NCBI GenBank assembly: GCA_028287235.1
Contig: JAQBQB010000002.1
Span: 411,744 to 475,743 of the forward strand
Length of the DNA stretch: 64,000 nucleotides
Reading direction: 5' to 3'
DNA from: Gemmatimonadota bacterium
GTDB taxonomy: Bacteria > Gemmatimonadota > Gemmatimonadetes > Gemmatimonadales > Gemmatimonadaceae
The notes under the pieces: generated by a model
Databases searched by the model: none
What the model was told of the DNA's origin: nothing
Seen by the model: only the letters and a program-made list of their open reading frames with translations
Part shown: in pieces, positions 19,201 to 27,944 of the stretch
Position numbering within the stretch: the stretch's first letter is position 1
How the letters are laid out: every line of letters begins with the position of its first letter
Made by a program: the position numbers and the translations under genes

Positions 19201-19798
19201 GGAATACGGCATCGCGTCGGAGCGCCTCTGGAATCTCAGCTACCACGGCGCCGCGCTGCGCCATCTCGGACAGGCCGAACGCGGGCTCGCCGAGATCGAG
19301 GGAGCGCTCAACGTGCTGCTCGCCATCAGAGGACTGGTAACGGTGCCGGAATTCTGCGGTTATCGCGCCGAGTCGCTCGCCGCGCTCGGCAGGTTCGACG
19401 AGGCGTTGAGCGCCGTCGACCAGGGCTTGGCGATCGCAGCCGATACGAGCGAGCATCTCTGGGACGCGAACATCCTTCGCATTCGCGGCGACCTGTTGCT
19501 CATGCGCGTTGCCGAAGGAGCGTCGACGGAGAGCGACATCGACACGAGCGTCGCCCTCGCGGAACGCGCGTATCTCGACGCGATCGACGATGCGCGGACG
19601 CGCGGCACGCTCACGTTCGAGCTCCGCGCCGCGCTCGGCCTGGCGCGCCTGCGCGAGGCGCAGGGCCGCGCCGACGAGGGGCGAGACATGGTGGCGGACG
19701 TCTACGAGAAGTTCCCGCCCGCGAATGGCGTCGACGACTTGAACGCGGCTCGCGAACTGTTGGGCCGGTCGGAGGGCTCCGTCACGCAGTCATCCTGA
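16247..19798 (+). CDS. Ser/Thr protein kinase fused to a NACHT/STAND-like AAA ATPase and TPR-like repeats
   Basis: 1,183 residues. The N-terminal kinase domain is complete: glycine loop LGAGGMGEVF (16-25), Lys39 in VALKLL, catalytic HRDIKPEN (Asp131), DFG at 149-151 and the GTVRYLSPEQ activation segment. An orphan ATPase module follows: Walker A GEPGIGKTT at about 347-355, Walker B VVLFIDDLHWAD at 461-472. From residue ~650 the protein is helical repeat (TPR-like). This kinase-AAA-TPR layout is common in myxobacteria and Gemmatimonadota/Acidobacteria and resembles signal-sensing STAND regulators. No transmembrane helix is seen, so it is cytosolic. No partner gene is adjacent. Confidence 0.93.
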   Translation: MQPGTSIGPFQIVAPLGAGGMGEVFRAHDTRLEREVALKLLPSSSVADERAVERFAREARAASALNHPNIVTIYDIGESAFGRYIAMELIKGRTLATLIKAGGAEATAVDVIAQAAEALAVAHEAGIVHRDIKPENVMVRDDGYVKVLDFGLARLLNPGAPDGAATREGTNITEAGMVLGTVRYLSPEQGCGELVGSPTDVFALGVVLYELLTGVHPFAASSTMGMLGAILSRPAAAPSTHRAGLSPALDTLVLHMLSKESAPRPTAREVSDTLRAYAGIGNRAGGRTGGSDHATAPAGGDTDRSRIAAARPPDRPWIVGRERDRERMLIAYANAVLGTGSVLSLSGEPGIGKTTLVEDCLVRMTDSYPCSLARGRCSERLAGTEAYLPILEALDGVLHHDRDGAVREVMARVAPTWYANVRTESAARVVEESTDLRAVSQEKMKREIAVLLTEASRVMPVVLFIDDLHWADASTIDLLAYLGPRITELRVLIVLTYRPSEMRLAKHPFLSVQLDLQARGIASEIALDFLSRENVVEFLALQYPDNHFPADFARAIHDKTEGNPLFMVDVVRYLGSLGVIAQTDGSWGLARSVPDIVRELPQSVRSMIERKIEQLGESDRRLLSVASVQGYEFDSAVVAAVLGLDAADVEDQLVTLERVYVFVHRVEEIELPDRTLTVRYRFVHVLYQNALHGALTASRRVSYSAKVAAELERHYGARAGDVASEIAVLCETAREPGRAAQYYTLAAERASQVFAYDEAEALGHRGLAQVALLPEGPERIGLELGLSLSLGFTNLTRKGFAHPETAEHMNRARQICHMLGEIPPLAPVLFGLCLFHIASDRVQEGYDDAERLLRLAEGTGEAAHRMIAHCAATGSLAHLGRPEESLDHFRRATEFFDPARRMTDRERFHSDPYLMAACEAVRDLWPMGRFDEARRMSERTIELARITLDPRDRAFAGLFAAELQLEIGNFAEAERIAAEAIALCEEYGIASERLWNLSYHGAALRHLGQAERGLAEIEGALNVLLAIRGLVTVPEFCGYRAESLAALGRFDEALSAVDQGLAIAADTSEHLWDANILRIRGDLLLMRVAEGASTESDIDTSVALAERAYLDAIDDARTRGTLTFELRAALGLARLREAQGRADEGRDMVADVYEKFPPANGVDDLNAARELLGRSEGSVTQSS

Positions 19799-19852
19799 GC
19801 GGGCGTAGCGACCACCTTTCATCCCGCGTGAGCAAAGCAAAACTCGGGATCT
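19790..19852. repeat. Two degenerate intergenic repeat units (tcatcctgagcg type)
   Basis: Two similar units, 19790-19816 (tcatcctgagcgggcgtagc...) and 19819-19852 (tcatcccgcgtgagcaaagc...). They resemble the short repeat often met between genes in soil-bacterial genomes. The first overlaps the last codons and the stop of the kinase gene. Family assignment is from memory of similar sequences, not a search. Confidence 0.4.
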
Positions 19853-19891
19853 GCCGTTTCGGTCGTGTAACCAGCGCTGGGCGAACCCGCG

Positions 19892-21001
19892 CTAGCGCCA
19901 GGCCACCAACGCCGGCATCGCCGCCACCTTCTCGGCCAGCGACAGCGGCTCGCCGCCGATCCGGTTCGTGAGCACGATGACCGTCAGTCCCTCGTCCGGG
20001 TATTTGACGACGGCGTTCGTGAACCCGCGCGTCTCGCCGGTGTGCCAGACGTGCAACCCGCGCGCGCCGCGCTCGGTGTTCCATCCGAATCCGTAGTGCG
20101 ACACCGCGCCCTTGCTCAGCGTGTACGGCGTCCATGCCTGCTGCTGGAGATCGGCGCCGAGCAGTGTGTGCTCGTCGAGCGCGCGGTTCCACGCCACGAG
20201 ATCGTGCGTCGACGTGTAGATGCCGCCGTCGCCAAGGGTCGCGCTCGTGCTGCTCTGGTCGGCGCGCCGAATGCCGGACGCCGTCTTCGAGTAACCGAAG
20301 GCCCTCTGCGGAATCGCGGACACGCCCGCCTCGTACGCCACCGTCGAATCCATGTGGAGCGGCGCGAAAATGCGGTCGTGCAGAAACGACGCGAACGGCT
20401 GGTGCGACACCGCTTCGACGATCAGCGCCAACAAGACGTAGCCCGTGTTGCTGTATCGATACGCTGAACCGGGCGCGAAGTAGCTGCTGTCGGCGCGGCG
20501 AAGGAGCGCCGGGATCTCCCGGTCCTTCACCTGGACCTTCTGCGTGTCCGGCACGAAGTCCTCGTACGCCCATAGTCCCGCGGTGTGCGTCAACAGATGC
20601 CGTACGGTGATCGGCTGTCCGTGCGTCGGCAATCCGGGCAACAGGTCCGCGACGCGGTCGTCGAGATGCAGCTTGCCGTCCTTGACGAGCAGCAGGATCG
20701 CCGTCGCGGTGAACTGCTTCGTCACCGACGCCAGGCGATAATTCGTCCGCTCGGTCGCCGGCACGTGTGCCTCGAGGTCGGCCATGCCGTACGCGCGGCT
20801 CGCCACCACCGTGCCGTTCTTGATGACGATGACGCTCGCGCCCGGCACGACGGTCCTGTTGTACGCGGCGAAGATGGCATCGATGTCGTGCACCGCGGCG
20901 GGCGGCAGGTTGCGTTGCGCCTTCGCGCTCGCCGGCATGACGCCGGCGAGCCCGAGGCCGACGAGAAGGAGCGTGGCGGTACCAAACCGAATAGATCGCA
21001 T
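19892..21001 (-). CDS. Secreted class C beta-lactamase-like serine hydrolase
   Basis: 369 residues with an N-terminal signal (LLLVGLGLAGVMPASA). Catalytic motifs of the beta-lactamase class C/PBP-like fold are all present: SVTK (Ser92-Lys95), YSN (183-185) and HTG in VWHTGETRGF. Such proteins are esterases, D-amino peptidases or PBP-like hydrolases more often than true beta-lactamases. Monocistronic; convergent with the kinase gene. A second, longer relative lies at 30799-32592. Confidence 0.9.
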   Translation of the reverse strand: MRSIRFGTATLLLVGLGLAGVMPASAKAQRNLPPAAVHDIDAIFAAYNRTVVPGASVIVIKNGTVVASRAYGMADLEAHVPATERTNYRLASVTKQFTATAILLLVKDGKLHLDDRVADLLPGLPTHGQPITVRHLLTHTAGLWAYEDFVPDTQKVQVKDREIPALLRRADSSYFAPGSAYRYSNTGYVLLALIVEAVSHQPFASFLHDRIFAPLHMDSTVAYEAGVSAIPQRAFGYSKTASGIRRADQSSTSATLGDGGIYTSTHDLVAWNRALDEHTLLGADLQQQAWTPYTLSKGAVSHYGFGWNTERGARGLHVWHTGETRGFTNAVVKYPDEGLTVIVLTNRIGGEPLSLAEKVAAMPALVAWR

Positions 21002-21095
21002 CGTCGTTCCAGAACAGTGAACGACAATTATGGCGCCAACGGGCGCGCTGCGTCAGCGGTCGTCCGCGATTTCGCTCCTTCTCGCCTGCCCTTCC

Positions 21096-23084
21096 CTACG
21101 GTCGTTTGCCGTCCGTACCATCGCCGCTCGACACAGCTCGGCCGCCTGGCCGGCCGCGAATGGGCGGACCGAGCACCTTTGCGTCCATCGTGACGAACCC
21201 GAGCCTCAAGTCGGTTCCCTCGCGGAAGCGCGACATGCCTCCGAGCTGGAAGACCAGATCCTTCGGCGCCGACAGGGCATCCGGGAGTATCATGCCGCCC
21301 GTGAGCTGCGGAGTGAAGTCCCATACCGCGCCCACACCGCGCAGCTGGTTGTCCGGGTTCGCGATCTCGATCGTCTTCGCGTTCTCAGACGTCAGCACCA
21401 GCACGCGCGTCTTGAGCGGGCCGCGCACCGTGTCCGTCTTCGACAGATTGCGCAACACCGTCCGGAAGGTGACGCGATTGGCCTGGCGATCGTAGCTCGT
21501 CGAGATGGTCTCGAGCGCCACGCGCGACGACAGATTGCTCAATCCCGCGAGATCTCCGCCGCCGTTGACAGCCACGGCTCCGGTCACGCGGACCGTCGCC
21601 GTCCAGAGCTGGGCCATACCATTTCTGTAATCGATCCACGCCGGATGAAACGCGCCCGCGGCATCCGCCGTGAAGGCGCCGTTGTGCCCCGGCGCGAAGG
21701 TGAAGTTCGCGTAGCTCAGCCGGCCGGCAAGCGACACCACTGCCCCGCCGCTGCGCGCCGTATCCGCTCCTCCCCGCCCTCTCCCGCCGCCGCCACCGCC
21801 TCCGCCGGCCGCTGCCACCCACGTCTCGCTCATGCCACCGAACAGGCTCGGCTTGTCGGTGATCTTCACGCTCGGTGTCCACGTCTCGCCACCGTCGAGC
21901 GACGCGCGCATGCGGATGTTCCAGCTGATGTTGTCCTCGAAGTCGCGACGATCGTACCACGCGACGGCCACGACGCCGTCCTTGTTCACGGCGACGACTG
22001 GCGTCACGTTGTCCGGTCCGTTCACGAGCGGATCGGCCGACGCACGATCGTCGTTGATGATCTGCTCGCGCGACCACGTTTTCCCCTTGTCGCTGCTATA
22101 CGAAAGCATGATCTCGAGCCGGCCGCTGCGGAAATCCGACCACACGACGTAGACGCGGTCCTTGAAGTGCACCGAGCCGGGATCCGAGGCGAGGTCCGGA
22201 ATGACGGCCGCTTCCGAACGTGGACGATTCATCCAGTAATCGCCGATGCGGTTGGCTGTATTCCACGTCTCGCCGCCGTCGGTCGATGTGATGACGTCGA
22301 GCCAGTAGTTCGCCGCGGGCAACGGTGTGCGCGCCGCGAGCCCGCCGCGCGCTCCGCCGCCGACAGCGTTCGCCGCCGGCTTGCGGTGGCCATAGAGTGT
22401 CATCAGCGTGCCGTCGGACAGCACGACGCTGTTCGACATGCCGAGGATTCCCTCGGGGCGCGGCGCGAGGCGCACGATCGGATTGCCGTACGTCGAGCCG
22501 CCGTCGGTCGAGGTGAACAGCGCGACGGCATTCTCCTTTTGCGTTCCGCCGAATCCCGCGGGGCTGCTGTCGGACACCCACGGTACGCTCACCGTGGAAT
22601 TCATGTACACACGGCCGTGATACTTTCCGGGCGAGAAGTCGGCGACCATGTACTCGCGATCCCACCCGTAGGCGGGCGGCGTCTTCGTCGGCGGATCCCA
22701 GGTGCGGCCGCCGTCGCGCGACCGGAACATGCCCCAGCGCGCCAGCGTGGCGAAGAAGGCCGATCCGTCGACGCCATACGCGACCGCGGCATCGGCGGTG
22801 ATCGTCGAGTCGCGCCGCTCCAGCGACACGCTCCAGGTCTTGCCCGTATCGAACGACACGTAGGCGATCGACTTCGTGCCGACCGTGTCGTGATAGGCGA
22901 TGTGCGCCGCGGCGAGCAGGCGGTCGGCGTGGTTCGGATCGGAGGCGATCACCGGCTCCGAGTGCGCGTCGCGCGCCCGTCCGGCGCTGATCTGCACGTT
23001 GGGACCAACGACGATCTGCTGCGCGCCCAGCGCCGGCGGGATCAACCCGCCGGCGAGGACAGCCATGAGTAATCTCTGATGCAT
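21096..23084 (-). CDS. Exported sialidase/BNR-repeat exo-alpha-sialidase-like propeller protein
   Basis: 662 residues from the ATG at 23084, with signal MHQRLLMAVLAGGLIPPALG. Asp-boxes recur (SRDGGRTW, STDGGSTY, STDGGETW, SSDKGKTW, SLDGGETW), typical of a six-bladed sialidase-fold propeller. A Gly-rich loop (AAAGGGGGGGGRGRGG) splits the fold at about residue 440. Third gene of the susC-susD operon, 11 bases after susD, so it probably processes or binds the ligand imported by that pair. The sialidase Arg triad cannot be assigned with confidence. Confidence 0.87.
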   Translation of the reverse strand: MHQRLLMAVLAGGLIPPALGAQQIVVGPNVQISAGRARDAHSEPVIASDPNHADRLLAAAHIAYHDTVGTKSIAYVSFDTGKTWSVSLERRDSTITADAAVAYGVDGSAFFATLARWGMFRSRDGGRTWDPPTKTPPAYGWDREYMVADFSPGKYHGRVYMNSTVSVPWVSDSSPAGFGGTQKENAVALFTSTDGGSTYGNPIVRLAPRPEGILGMSNSVVLSDGTLMTLYGHRKPAANAVGGGARGGLAARTPLPAANYWLDVITSTDGGETWNTANRIGDYWMNRPRSEAAVIPDLASDPGSVHFKDRVYVVWSDFRSGRLEIMLSYSSDKGKTWSREQIINDDRASADPLVNGPDNVTPVVAVNKDGVVAVAWYDRRDFEDNISWNIRMRASLDGGETWTPSVKITDKPSLFGGMSETWVAAAGGGGGGGGRGRGGADTARSGGAVVSLAGRLSYANFTFAPGHNGAFTADAAGAFHPAWIDYRNGMAQLWTATVRVTGAVAVNGGGDLAGLSNLSSRVALETISTSYDRQANRVTFRTVLRNLSKTDTVRGPLKTRVLVLTSENAKTIEIANPDNQLRGVGAVWDFTPQLTGGMILPDALSAPKDLVFQLGGMSRFREGTDLRLGFVTMDAKVLGPPIRGRPGGRAVSSGDGTDGKRP

Positions 23085-23095
23085 TGTACGTGTCC

Positions 23096-24508
23096 TCACG
23101 CGTTGCGGTCGATACAGCCGTGAAAGTTCGGATTGGTGTATTCGTTGTCCGTCACCGGCAGGTTCACGTCGGTGCCGTACGTGCCACTCTTGTAGTAGCT
23201 GCCCACCGGAAAGACCTGGTCCTGGGTCCGTGCATACTGGCGAATCAGCCGGCGGAGACTGCCGAGCCGGATGCCGCGGCCGAACTGCCAGAACCCCGCC
23301 TCGCGGAACAGCAGTGACACGGCGGCGTCCGTCGTCGCCGGCGTCGCGAGCGTGGACATCGCCGCCACCTTCAGATTGCCGATCTGCTGCGGCGCCGTGC
23401 GCAGCGCGTTGAGCGTCGTCATCATGCCCGCGATGTCGCCCGCGTTGAGCTTCGCCTCCGCTTCGATGAGCCGAGCGTCGATGCCGCTCACCACCGGAAC
23501 CGGGTCGCTGCGGCCGGCCCAGATCAACTGGCCCACCCACGGCGTGTAGGCGTCGATCGCCCGAATCGTCCCCGTGGTCGCGCCGGTCGTCGGCACCCGC
23601 GGATCCTTCGCCGAACCGAACGGCAGCGCGTTCTTGACGACGTTCAACTGTCCGTTGAAGAAATCGAAGCTGTCGCTCACGACGTACCGCGACGACGCCG
23701 CGATGCCGTTCATCGACCAGGGCCCGTTGTCGGCCGACGACGTGGAATACGTCAGGTTCCACGCGAAGGTCGTTGGCACCGCCGTCACCAGCGCGGCCGC
23801 CTGCGTCAGGTTGGCGCGATCGAGATCCACCAACGCGCGCGCCTTGGTCACGAGCAGGCCGTTCTTCACCTGCGTACCGAAGACGTTGCTCGCCGCCACA
23901 CTCGGCAGCAGCGCCAACCCGGAATCCAGCCGCGCGAGCGCGAGCGTGAACCCCTGCTTGTTCGTGGACGAAGCCACGTACACCGGCGCGCCGTCGACCG
24001 TGGATCCATACGGAATGCCGTTACAGAAATTCTCGCTCAGGTTCATCTCGAGGAAGCCGAGGGTCAGATACATCTCGGCCATGTTCTCGGCCTTCTCGGG
24101 GGAATACTGGCGAATCGCCGCGATCGCGGCCGAGATGAATCCGCGCGCCTGCTGGGCGGCAGTGTACTGGCTCTGCACCTGCGAGTTAGTCGTCGTGATG
24201 GTACGCCGGTCGGTCTCGTCGGTCTGGAAGAAGGTGTCGCCGGACTTCCATTCGTCGGCCAGCGTGCCGGCCGACGACCACATGCTCGTGGCCGAGTTTC
24301 CACCGGTCGCGCCCTGGAACGCCGACAGGGCGCCGAGGCGCAGCGCCTCAGCTCCCACGGCGCCTTGCACGTTGTCCGGGCCGATCACGCCCGGTTGTTG
24401 CGGGGACAACAGCTCGTCCTTGACGTTGCAGCCCGCGGCGGCAACGAGCGACGCGGCCGCGATGGCGGCGGCGACCACGGAGCGAGCGCGAAAGGTCAGA
24501 TGACGCAT
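23096..24508 (-). CDS. SusD/RagB family outer-membrane lipoprotein
   Basis: 470-residue surface lipoprotein that caps the SusC-type barrel and binds ligand. Lipobox LVAAAGC places the acylated Cys at residue 27. The helical TPR-like core shows AEMYLTLGFLEMNLSENFC and the C-terminal SusD domain has ARLIEAEAKLNAGD and LLFREAGFWQFGRGIRLGSL. Start chosen at the second of two in-frame ATGs because GGAGGAG lies six bases before it. 17 bases after susC. Confidence 0.92.
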   Translation of the reverse strand: MRHLTFRARSVVAAAIAAASLVAAAGCNVKDELLSPQQPGVIGPDNVQGAVGAEALRLGALSAFQGATGGNSATSMWSSAGTLADEWKSGDTFFQTDETDRRTITTTNSQVQSQYTAAQQARGFISAAIAAIRQYSPEKAENMAEMYLTLGFLEMNLSENFCNGIPYGSTVDGAPVYVASSTNKQGFTLALARLDSGLALLPSVAASNVFGTQVKNGLLVTKARALVDLDRANLTQAAALVTAVPTTFAWNLTYSTSSADNGPWSMNGIAASSRYVVSDSFDFFNGQLNVVKNALPFGSAKDPRVPTTGATTGTIRAIDAYTPWVGQLIWAGRSDPVPVVSGIDARLIEAEAKLNAGDIAGMMTTLNALRTAPQQIGNLKVAAMSTLATPATTDAAVSLLFREAGFWQFGRGIRLGSLRRLIRQYARTQDQVFPVGSYYKSGTYGTDVNLPVTDNEYTNPNFHGCIDRNA

Positions 24509-24514
24509 GGCTTT

Positions 24515-24521
24515 CTCCTCC
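24515..24521 (-). promoter_or_regulatory. Ribosome binding site deciding the susD start
   Basis: GGAGGAG on the minus strand, six bases before the ATG at 24508. It overlaps the upstream in-frame ATG (24523), so that earlier ATG cannot be the start served by it. Confidence 0.75.
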
Positions 24522-24525
24522 ATGG

Positions 24526-27500
24526 CTAGTAGTTGAGACTGAGGCGGGCCGTGAAATAGCTGCGCAGCCCGCTCGTCGAGTAAGTGTTTTGCACGTCGCC
24601 CGTGGTCGCGTAGTTCGACTCGGGATCGGGACCGGTATAGCGCGTCCAGATGTGCAGGTTCCGGCCGGCGAAGGTGACTCGCGCGTTCTGCGCCCGGAGT
24701 CGTCCGGCGATCGCGTTCGGCAACGTCACCGTTGCCGACGCCTCGCGGAAGCGCCAGAACTGGCCGCTCTGGAGGAAGCCGGCCGCCGACGTCGGATTGG
24801 CGTTGCGTGTGGCGATGTTCGCCGCCTGCTGCGCCAGCGACGCATGCGGATCCGACGCGCCCGGACAGGAGTTCGACTGAGCGCACTGGATGTTCGCCGT
24901 CTGGTTCAACACCGAAAATCCGCCGCGGTAGTCGAACAGGAAGTTGAAGCGCACCTTCCGCCGCAACACCTCGATGCCGTTCTGGACCGAGATGATGTCG
25001 CGCGGAATCGAGTAGCCCCAGTACGCGAAGGTCGCCGCGACCTGTACCTCGTCGGTGGACAACACGCCGTCGCCATTCACGTCGGCGTAGGTGTACGGGC
25101 GATAGAACCACCCGTTCACCGACTGGCCGATCGAATCGCGGTTTGCTCCCGTCCCCACCGTCTTGTTCGGCTGGCCCGTCGCGTCGTTGCCGAGGCTCAC
25201 GATGCGGTTCCCGAGATGCGACGCGGCGATCGTGGCGTCCCATGCCAGATCGCGGCGGTCGAAGACGTTTGCCGTCAGCACGGCTTCGATGCCGGCGTTC
25301 TTGATCGAGCCCAGGTTCTTCAGCACCGTGGTGTTCGACGGCGCCGCGGACGGCGCGATCGGCTGTTGGATCAATGCGTCGTGCGTTTGCTTGCTGAAAT
25401 AGGTCAGCTCGAGATTTACGCGACTCGACAGCCCGCGCGTATCGATGCCGACTTCCCATTCCGCCGACGTTTCGGGCTTGAGGTTGGCGTTGCCCAGCGA
25501 GTTGGCGCGCAACCCCGGTGTATCCGTGCCCGACGTCGACGTGAGGTTGTTCGTCGTGTTCACGGTGAGCGTACGGTACGTCACGAGCGACGACGTGGAG
25601 CCCGGCTGCACGCCCGATGCGCCGTATGCGCTGCGCACGCGGAACTGGTCGAGGAATGAGAGTTTTGGAAAGAACGCCTCGTCGGAGATCAGCCACGAGA
25701 GGCTGAGCTTCGGATACAACACGCGCTGGAAGTTCGAGCCGAACGCGCTGTTCTGATCGGACCGCACCGCGGCGATGAGGAAGAGCCGGTCGCGCAAACC
25801 TACCTGCTCCTGCGCATATACCCCGAGCGTCTTCACCGCGGTGGCCAGCGTGCCGTTCACGGTGGGAATCGCGCCGGCCTGCGGCACCGTGGCTCCGGGC
25901 GGAAGGATGTCGCCCGTCGCGACCGATGCGTCGTTCTCGGCATTGATGTAATCGCTGCCGAACGTCGTCTTGAGCGCCGCCCACGGCCTGGCCTGCCAGG
26001 TCGACGTGCTCACGATCTTCGCCGAGAATTGCCGGTCGTTGGTGTGCGACACGGACGAGCGGCCCTGCCGGATCGTGCCCTGCACCGGACATTCACCGTA
26101 CCGACACAGGCTGAGATCGGACCGACCGGCCGCGTCGACGCCCATCGTTCCCTGGTTCTCCATCCACGACGTCGGCCGCCAGTTGGCGTTGAAGCTTCCG
26201 ATGAGCCGCTGCACGCCGTACTGGGTCAGGAGCTGGTTCATCTCCGAGGGCACGTAGCCGTTGTAGCCGTGCAGGTCCTCGCCGAGCTGGCCGCGCGCCG
26301 TGTACCCCGGCCCCGGATGCGTGAAGCCAGGGCTCGTCATCGACTGGTACTCGACGCTGAAAAAGCCGTTGTTCGCTCCAGGCACGCGTTCGTCCGTCTT
26401 TACGTAGCCCGCCGTCGCGGTGAGATCGAACTTCGGTGTCAGCGTCGCCGTGATGTTGGCGCGCAGATTCTGCTGTTGCAGCGCTTCCGGATACATCCAT
26501 TCGTCGCGGATGCCGACGCCGATCGAGTCCAGGCGCGACACGGAGAAGCCGGGCATCTTGTATGGACCGATCTCGTTCTGCATGTCGCCACTGATGAAGT
26601 AGCGCACCGCGTCGTTGCCCCCGCTCACCTGCATCCCATACTGGTTGCGATGGCCGTAGGACAGCGGCGAGAGCGAATCGGTGTTCATGATGTTCAGCGA
26701 CGTGGAGCTGTCGACCGCGCACGACTTGGCGGCCACCTGAATCAACAGACAGCGCGCGCTCGACGCCGAGGCGGTGTGCCCGAGCAGCGCATACGCGGTG
26801 AGATATTGGTTGCGGTCGTCGACGACGCCGGCCTCCGCATTCCATGCCCACCTGGTGTTGCCGGCTTTACCACGCTTGGTGGTGATCACGACCACGCCAT
26901 TCGCGGCGTCGGTGCCGTACAGCGTCGCGGCCGACGGTCCCTTGACGATCTCGATGTCTTCGACTTCCGTGGGGTCGAGCCCCGTGAGGTAGCTCGTCGC
27001 CGCGCTCGTCGTTCCCGTGCCGTTCGCGCCGACGTTCATGCGCACGCCGTCGATCACGAAGATCGGCGCGTTGTTCAGCGACAACGAGTTCAATCCGCGA
27101 ATGCGGATCATCGGCGGTGCGCCGGTATTGTTCCCCGAGATCACAGTCATGCCGGGCGTCTTTGCGACGAGCAGGTCGGCCGCGTTGGTGACCGACGTCT
27201 CCCCCACCCGCTTGCTCACGTCGCCGAGCGTGGCGACGGCGTTCCCCAGCTCGACTTTGCGCTGCACGCCGGTGGCGGTCGTGACGACGTCTTGCAGCTG
27301 CACGATGACGTGCTTGAGCTCGAAGTCCTGCGTTATCGCGCCGCTTGCGCCGACGGTGACGGCGCGGACCTGCTCCGCGTAGCCCACGTGCTGCACGCGA
27401 ACTTCGGCGCGGCCGTTCGCGACCGCGCGCAGCGTGTACCGGCCTTGCGCGTCGGTGTTCGTTGCGATCATGGCGCCGACGACGCTGACACGCGCGTCTG

Positions 27501-27645
27501 CGAGCGGAAGGCCAGATTCGAGAGCGGTCACCCTGCCCGCAATGCTGGCGGTCTGCGCGAGCGCGCGATGAGTGGTGAGCGCCAACACGATCGGAATGAG
27601 AGCGCCGAGGCCAATGGCGCGCGTGCGCGGAGCGGCTAGTCGCAT
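24526..27645 (-). CDS. SusC/RagA-family TonB-dependent outer-membrane receptor
   Basis: 1,039 residues from the ATG at 27645. Signal peptide (LGALIPIVLALTTHRALA), then a carboxypeptidase-regulatory-like domain (IAGRVTALESGLPLADA), the plug (PPMIRIRGLNSLSLNNAPIF, DGVRMN) and a 22-strand barrel ending in ARLSLNY with the terminal aromatic. SusC-type receptors import oligosaccharides, peptides or other polymers with SusD and TonB energy. No N-terminal TonB box could be picked. An in-frame GTG-type frame continues upstream but the strong Shine-Dalgarno at 27650-27657 fixes the start. First gene of a three-gene operon. Confidence 0.94.
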   Translation of the reverse strand: MRLAAPRTRAIGLGALIPIVLALTTHRALAQTASIAGRVTALESGLPLADARVSVVGAMIATNTDAQGRYTLRAVANGRAEVRVQHVGYAEQVRAVTVGASGAITQDFELKHVIVQLQDVVTTATGVQRKVELGNAVATLGDVSKRVGETSVTNAADLLVAKTPGMTVISGNNTGAPPMIRIRGLNSLSLNNAPIFVIDGVRMNVGANGTGTTSAATSYLTGLDPTEVEDIEIVKGPSAATLYGTDAANGVVVITTKRGKAGNTRWAWNAEAGVVDDRNQYLTAYALLGHTASASSARCLLIQVAAKSCAVDSSTSLNIMNTDSLSPLSYGHRNQYGMQVSGGNDAVRYFISGDMQNEIGPYKMPGFSVSRLDSIGVGIRDEWMYPEALQQQNLRANITATLTPKFDLTATAGYVKTDERVPGANNGFFSVEYQSMTSPGFTHPGPGYTARGQLGEDLHGYNGYVPSEMNQLLTQYGVQRLIGSFNANWRPTSWMENQGTMGVDAAGRSDLSLCRYGECPVQGTIRQGRSSVSHTNDRQFSAKIVSTSTWQARPWAALKTTFGSDYINAENDASVATGDILPPGATVPQAGAIPTVNGTLATAVKTLGVYAQEQVGLRDRLFLIAAVRSDQNSAFGSNFQRVLYPKLSLSWLISDEAFFPKLSFLDQFRVRSAYGASGVQPGSTSSLVTYRTLTVNTTNNLTSTSGTDTPGLRANSLGNANLKPETSAEWEVGIDTRGLSSRVNLELTYFSKQTHDALIQQPIAPSAAPSNTTVLKNLGSIKNAGIEAVLTANVFDRRDLAWDATIAASHLGNRIVSLGNDATGQPNKTVGTGANRDSIGQSVNGWFYRPYTYADVNGDGVLSTDEVQVAATFAYWGYSIPRDIISVQNGIEVLRRKVRFNFLFDYRGGFSVLNQTANIQCAQSNSCPGASDPHASLAQQAANIATRNANPTSAAGFLQSGQFWRFREASATVTLPNAIAGRLRAQNARVTFAGRNLHIWTRYTGPDPESNYATTGDVQNTYSTSGLRSYFTARLSLNY

Positions 27646-27649
27646 GGAT

Positions 27650-27657
27650 CCCCTCCC
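27650..27657 (-). promoter_or_regulatory. Strong ribosome binding site of susC
   Basis: GGGAGGGG on the minus strand, four bases before the susC ATG (27645). It decides the start against longer in-frame options. Confidence 0.7.
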
Positions 27658-27866
27658 AGGCAGGGTATCGAGCAGGGGCGACGACAACGTCGTCCCTGAC
27701 GCGGCGCAGCGTGATGGTTCGCTGCGTTGAGGCACGAGGTGGGGGCTCGGCCCTGGGAGAGCTGGCGACTCGACACGGGTCGTACGCATGGATCGACGTC
27801 GGGCGGCGCCGCGAGGCGATCGATTCGTGCATACGTAACGTCCCTACCGATCTGCGCGGCCGAAAT

Positions 27867-27874
27867 GGTATACC
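27867..27874. promoter_or_regulatory. GGTATACC palindrome upstream of susC
   Basis: Perfect 8-bp palindrome, 9 of 10 bases matching the TGGTATACCA found at 32633-32642 before another minus-strand exported-protein gene. Might be an operator of GntR/PadR type; this is inference. Confidence 0.3.
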
Positions 27875-27905
27875 GCGCGAGAAGAGCATCGTCGCGCCAA
27901 GCGAG

Positions 27906-27944
27906 GTTGTCAAGCGACGTTGTCGAGCGACGTTGTCGAGCGAC
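27906..27944. repeat. 13-bp direct repeat, three copies
   Basis: gttgtcaagcgac followed by two exact copies of gttgtcgagcgac, head to tail, about 260 bases upstream of susC. Regular spacing could be a regulator array or slippage product. Confidence 0.7.

Noticed and set aside
27906..27944. CRISPR array
   Set aside because: Only three adjacent 13-bp units with no spacers and no cas genes; the same applies to 61604-61633.
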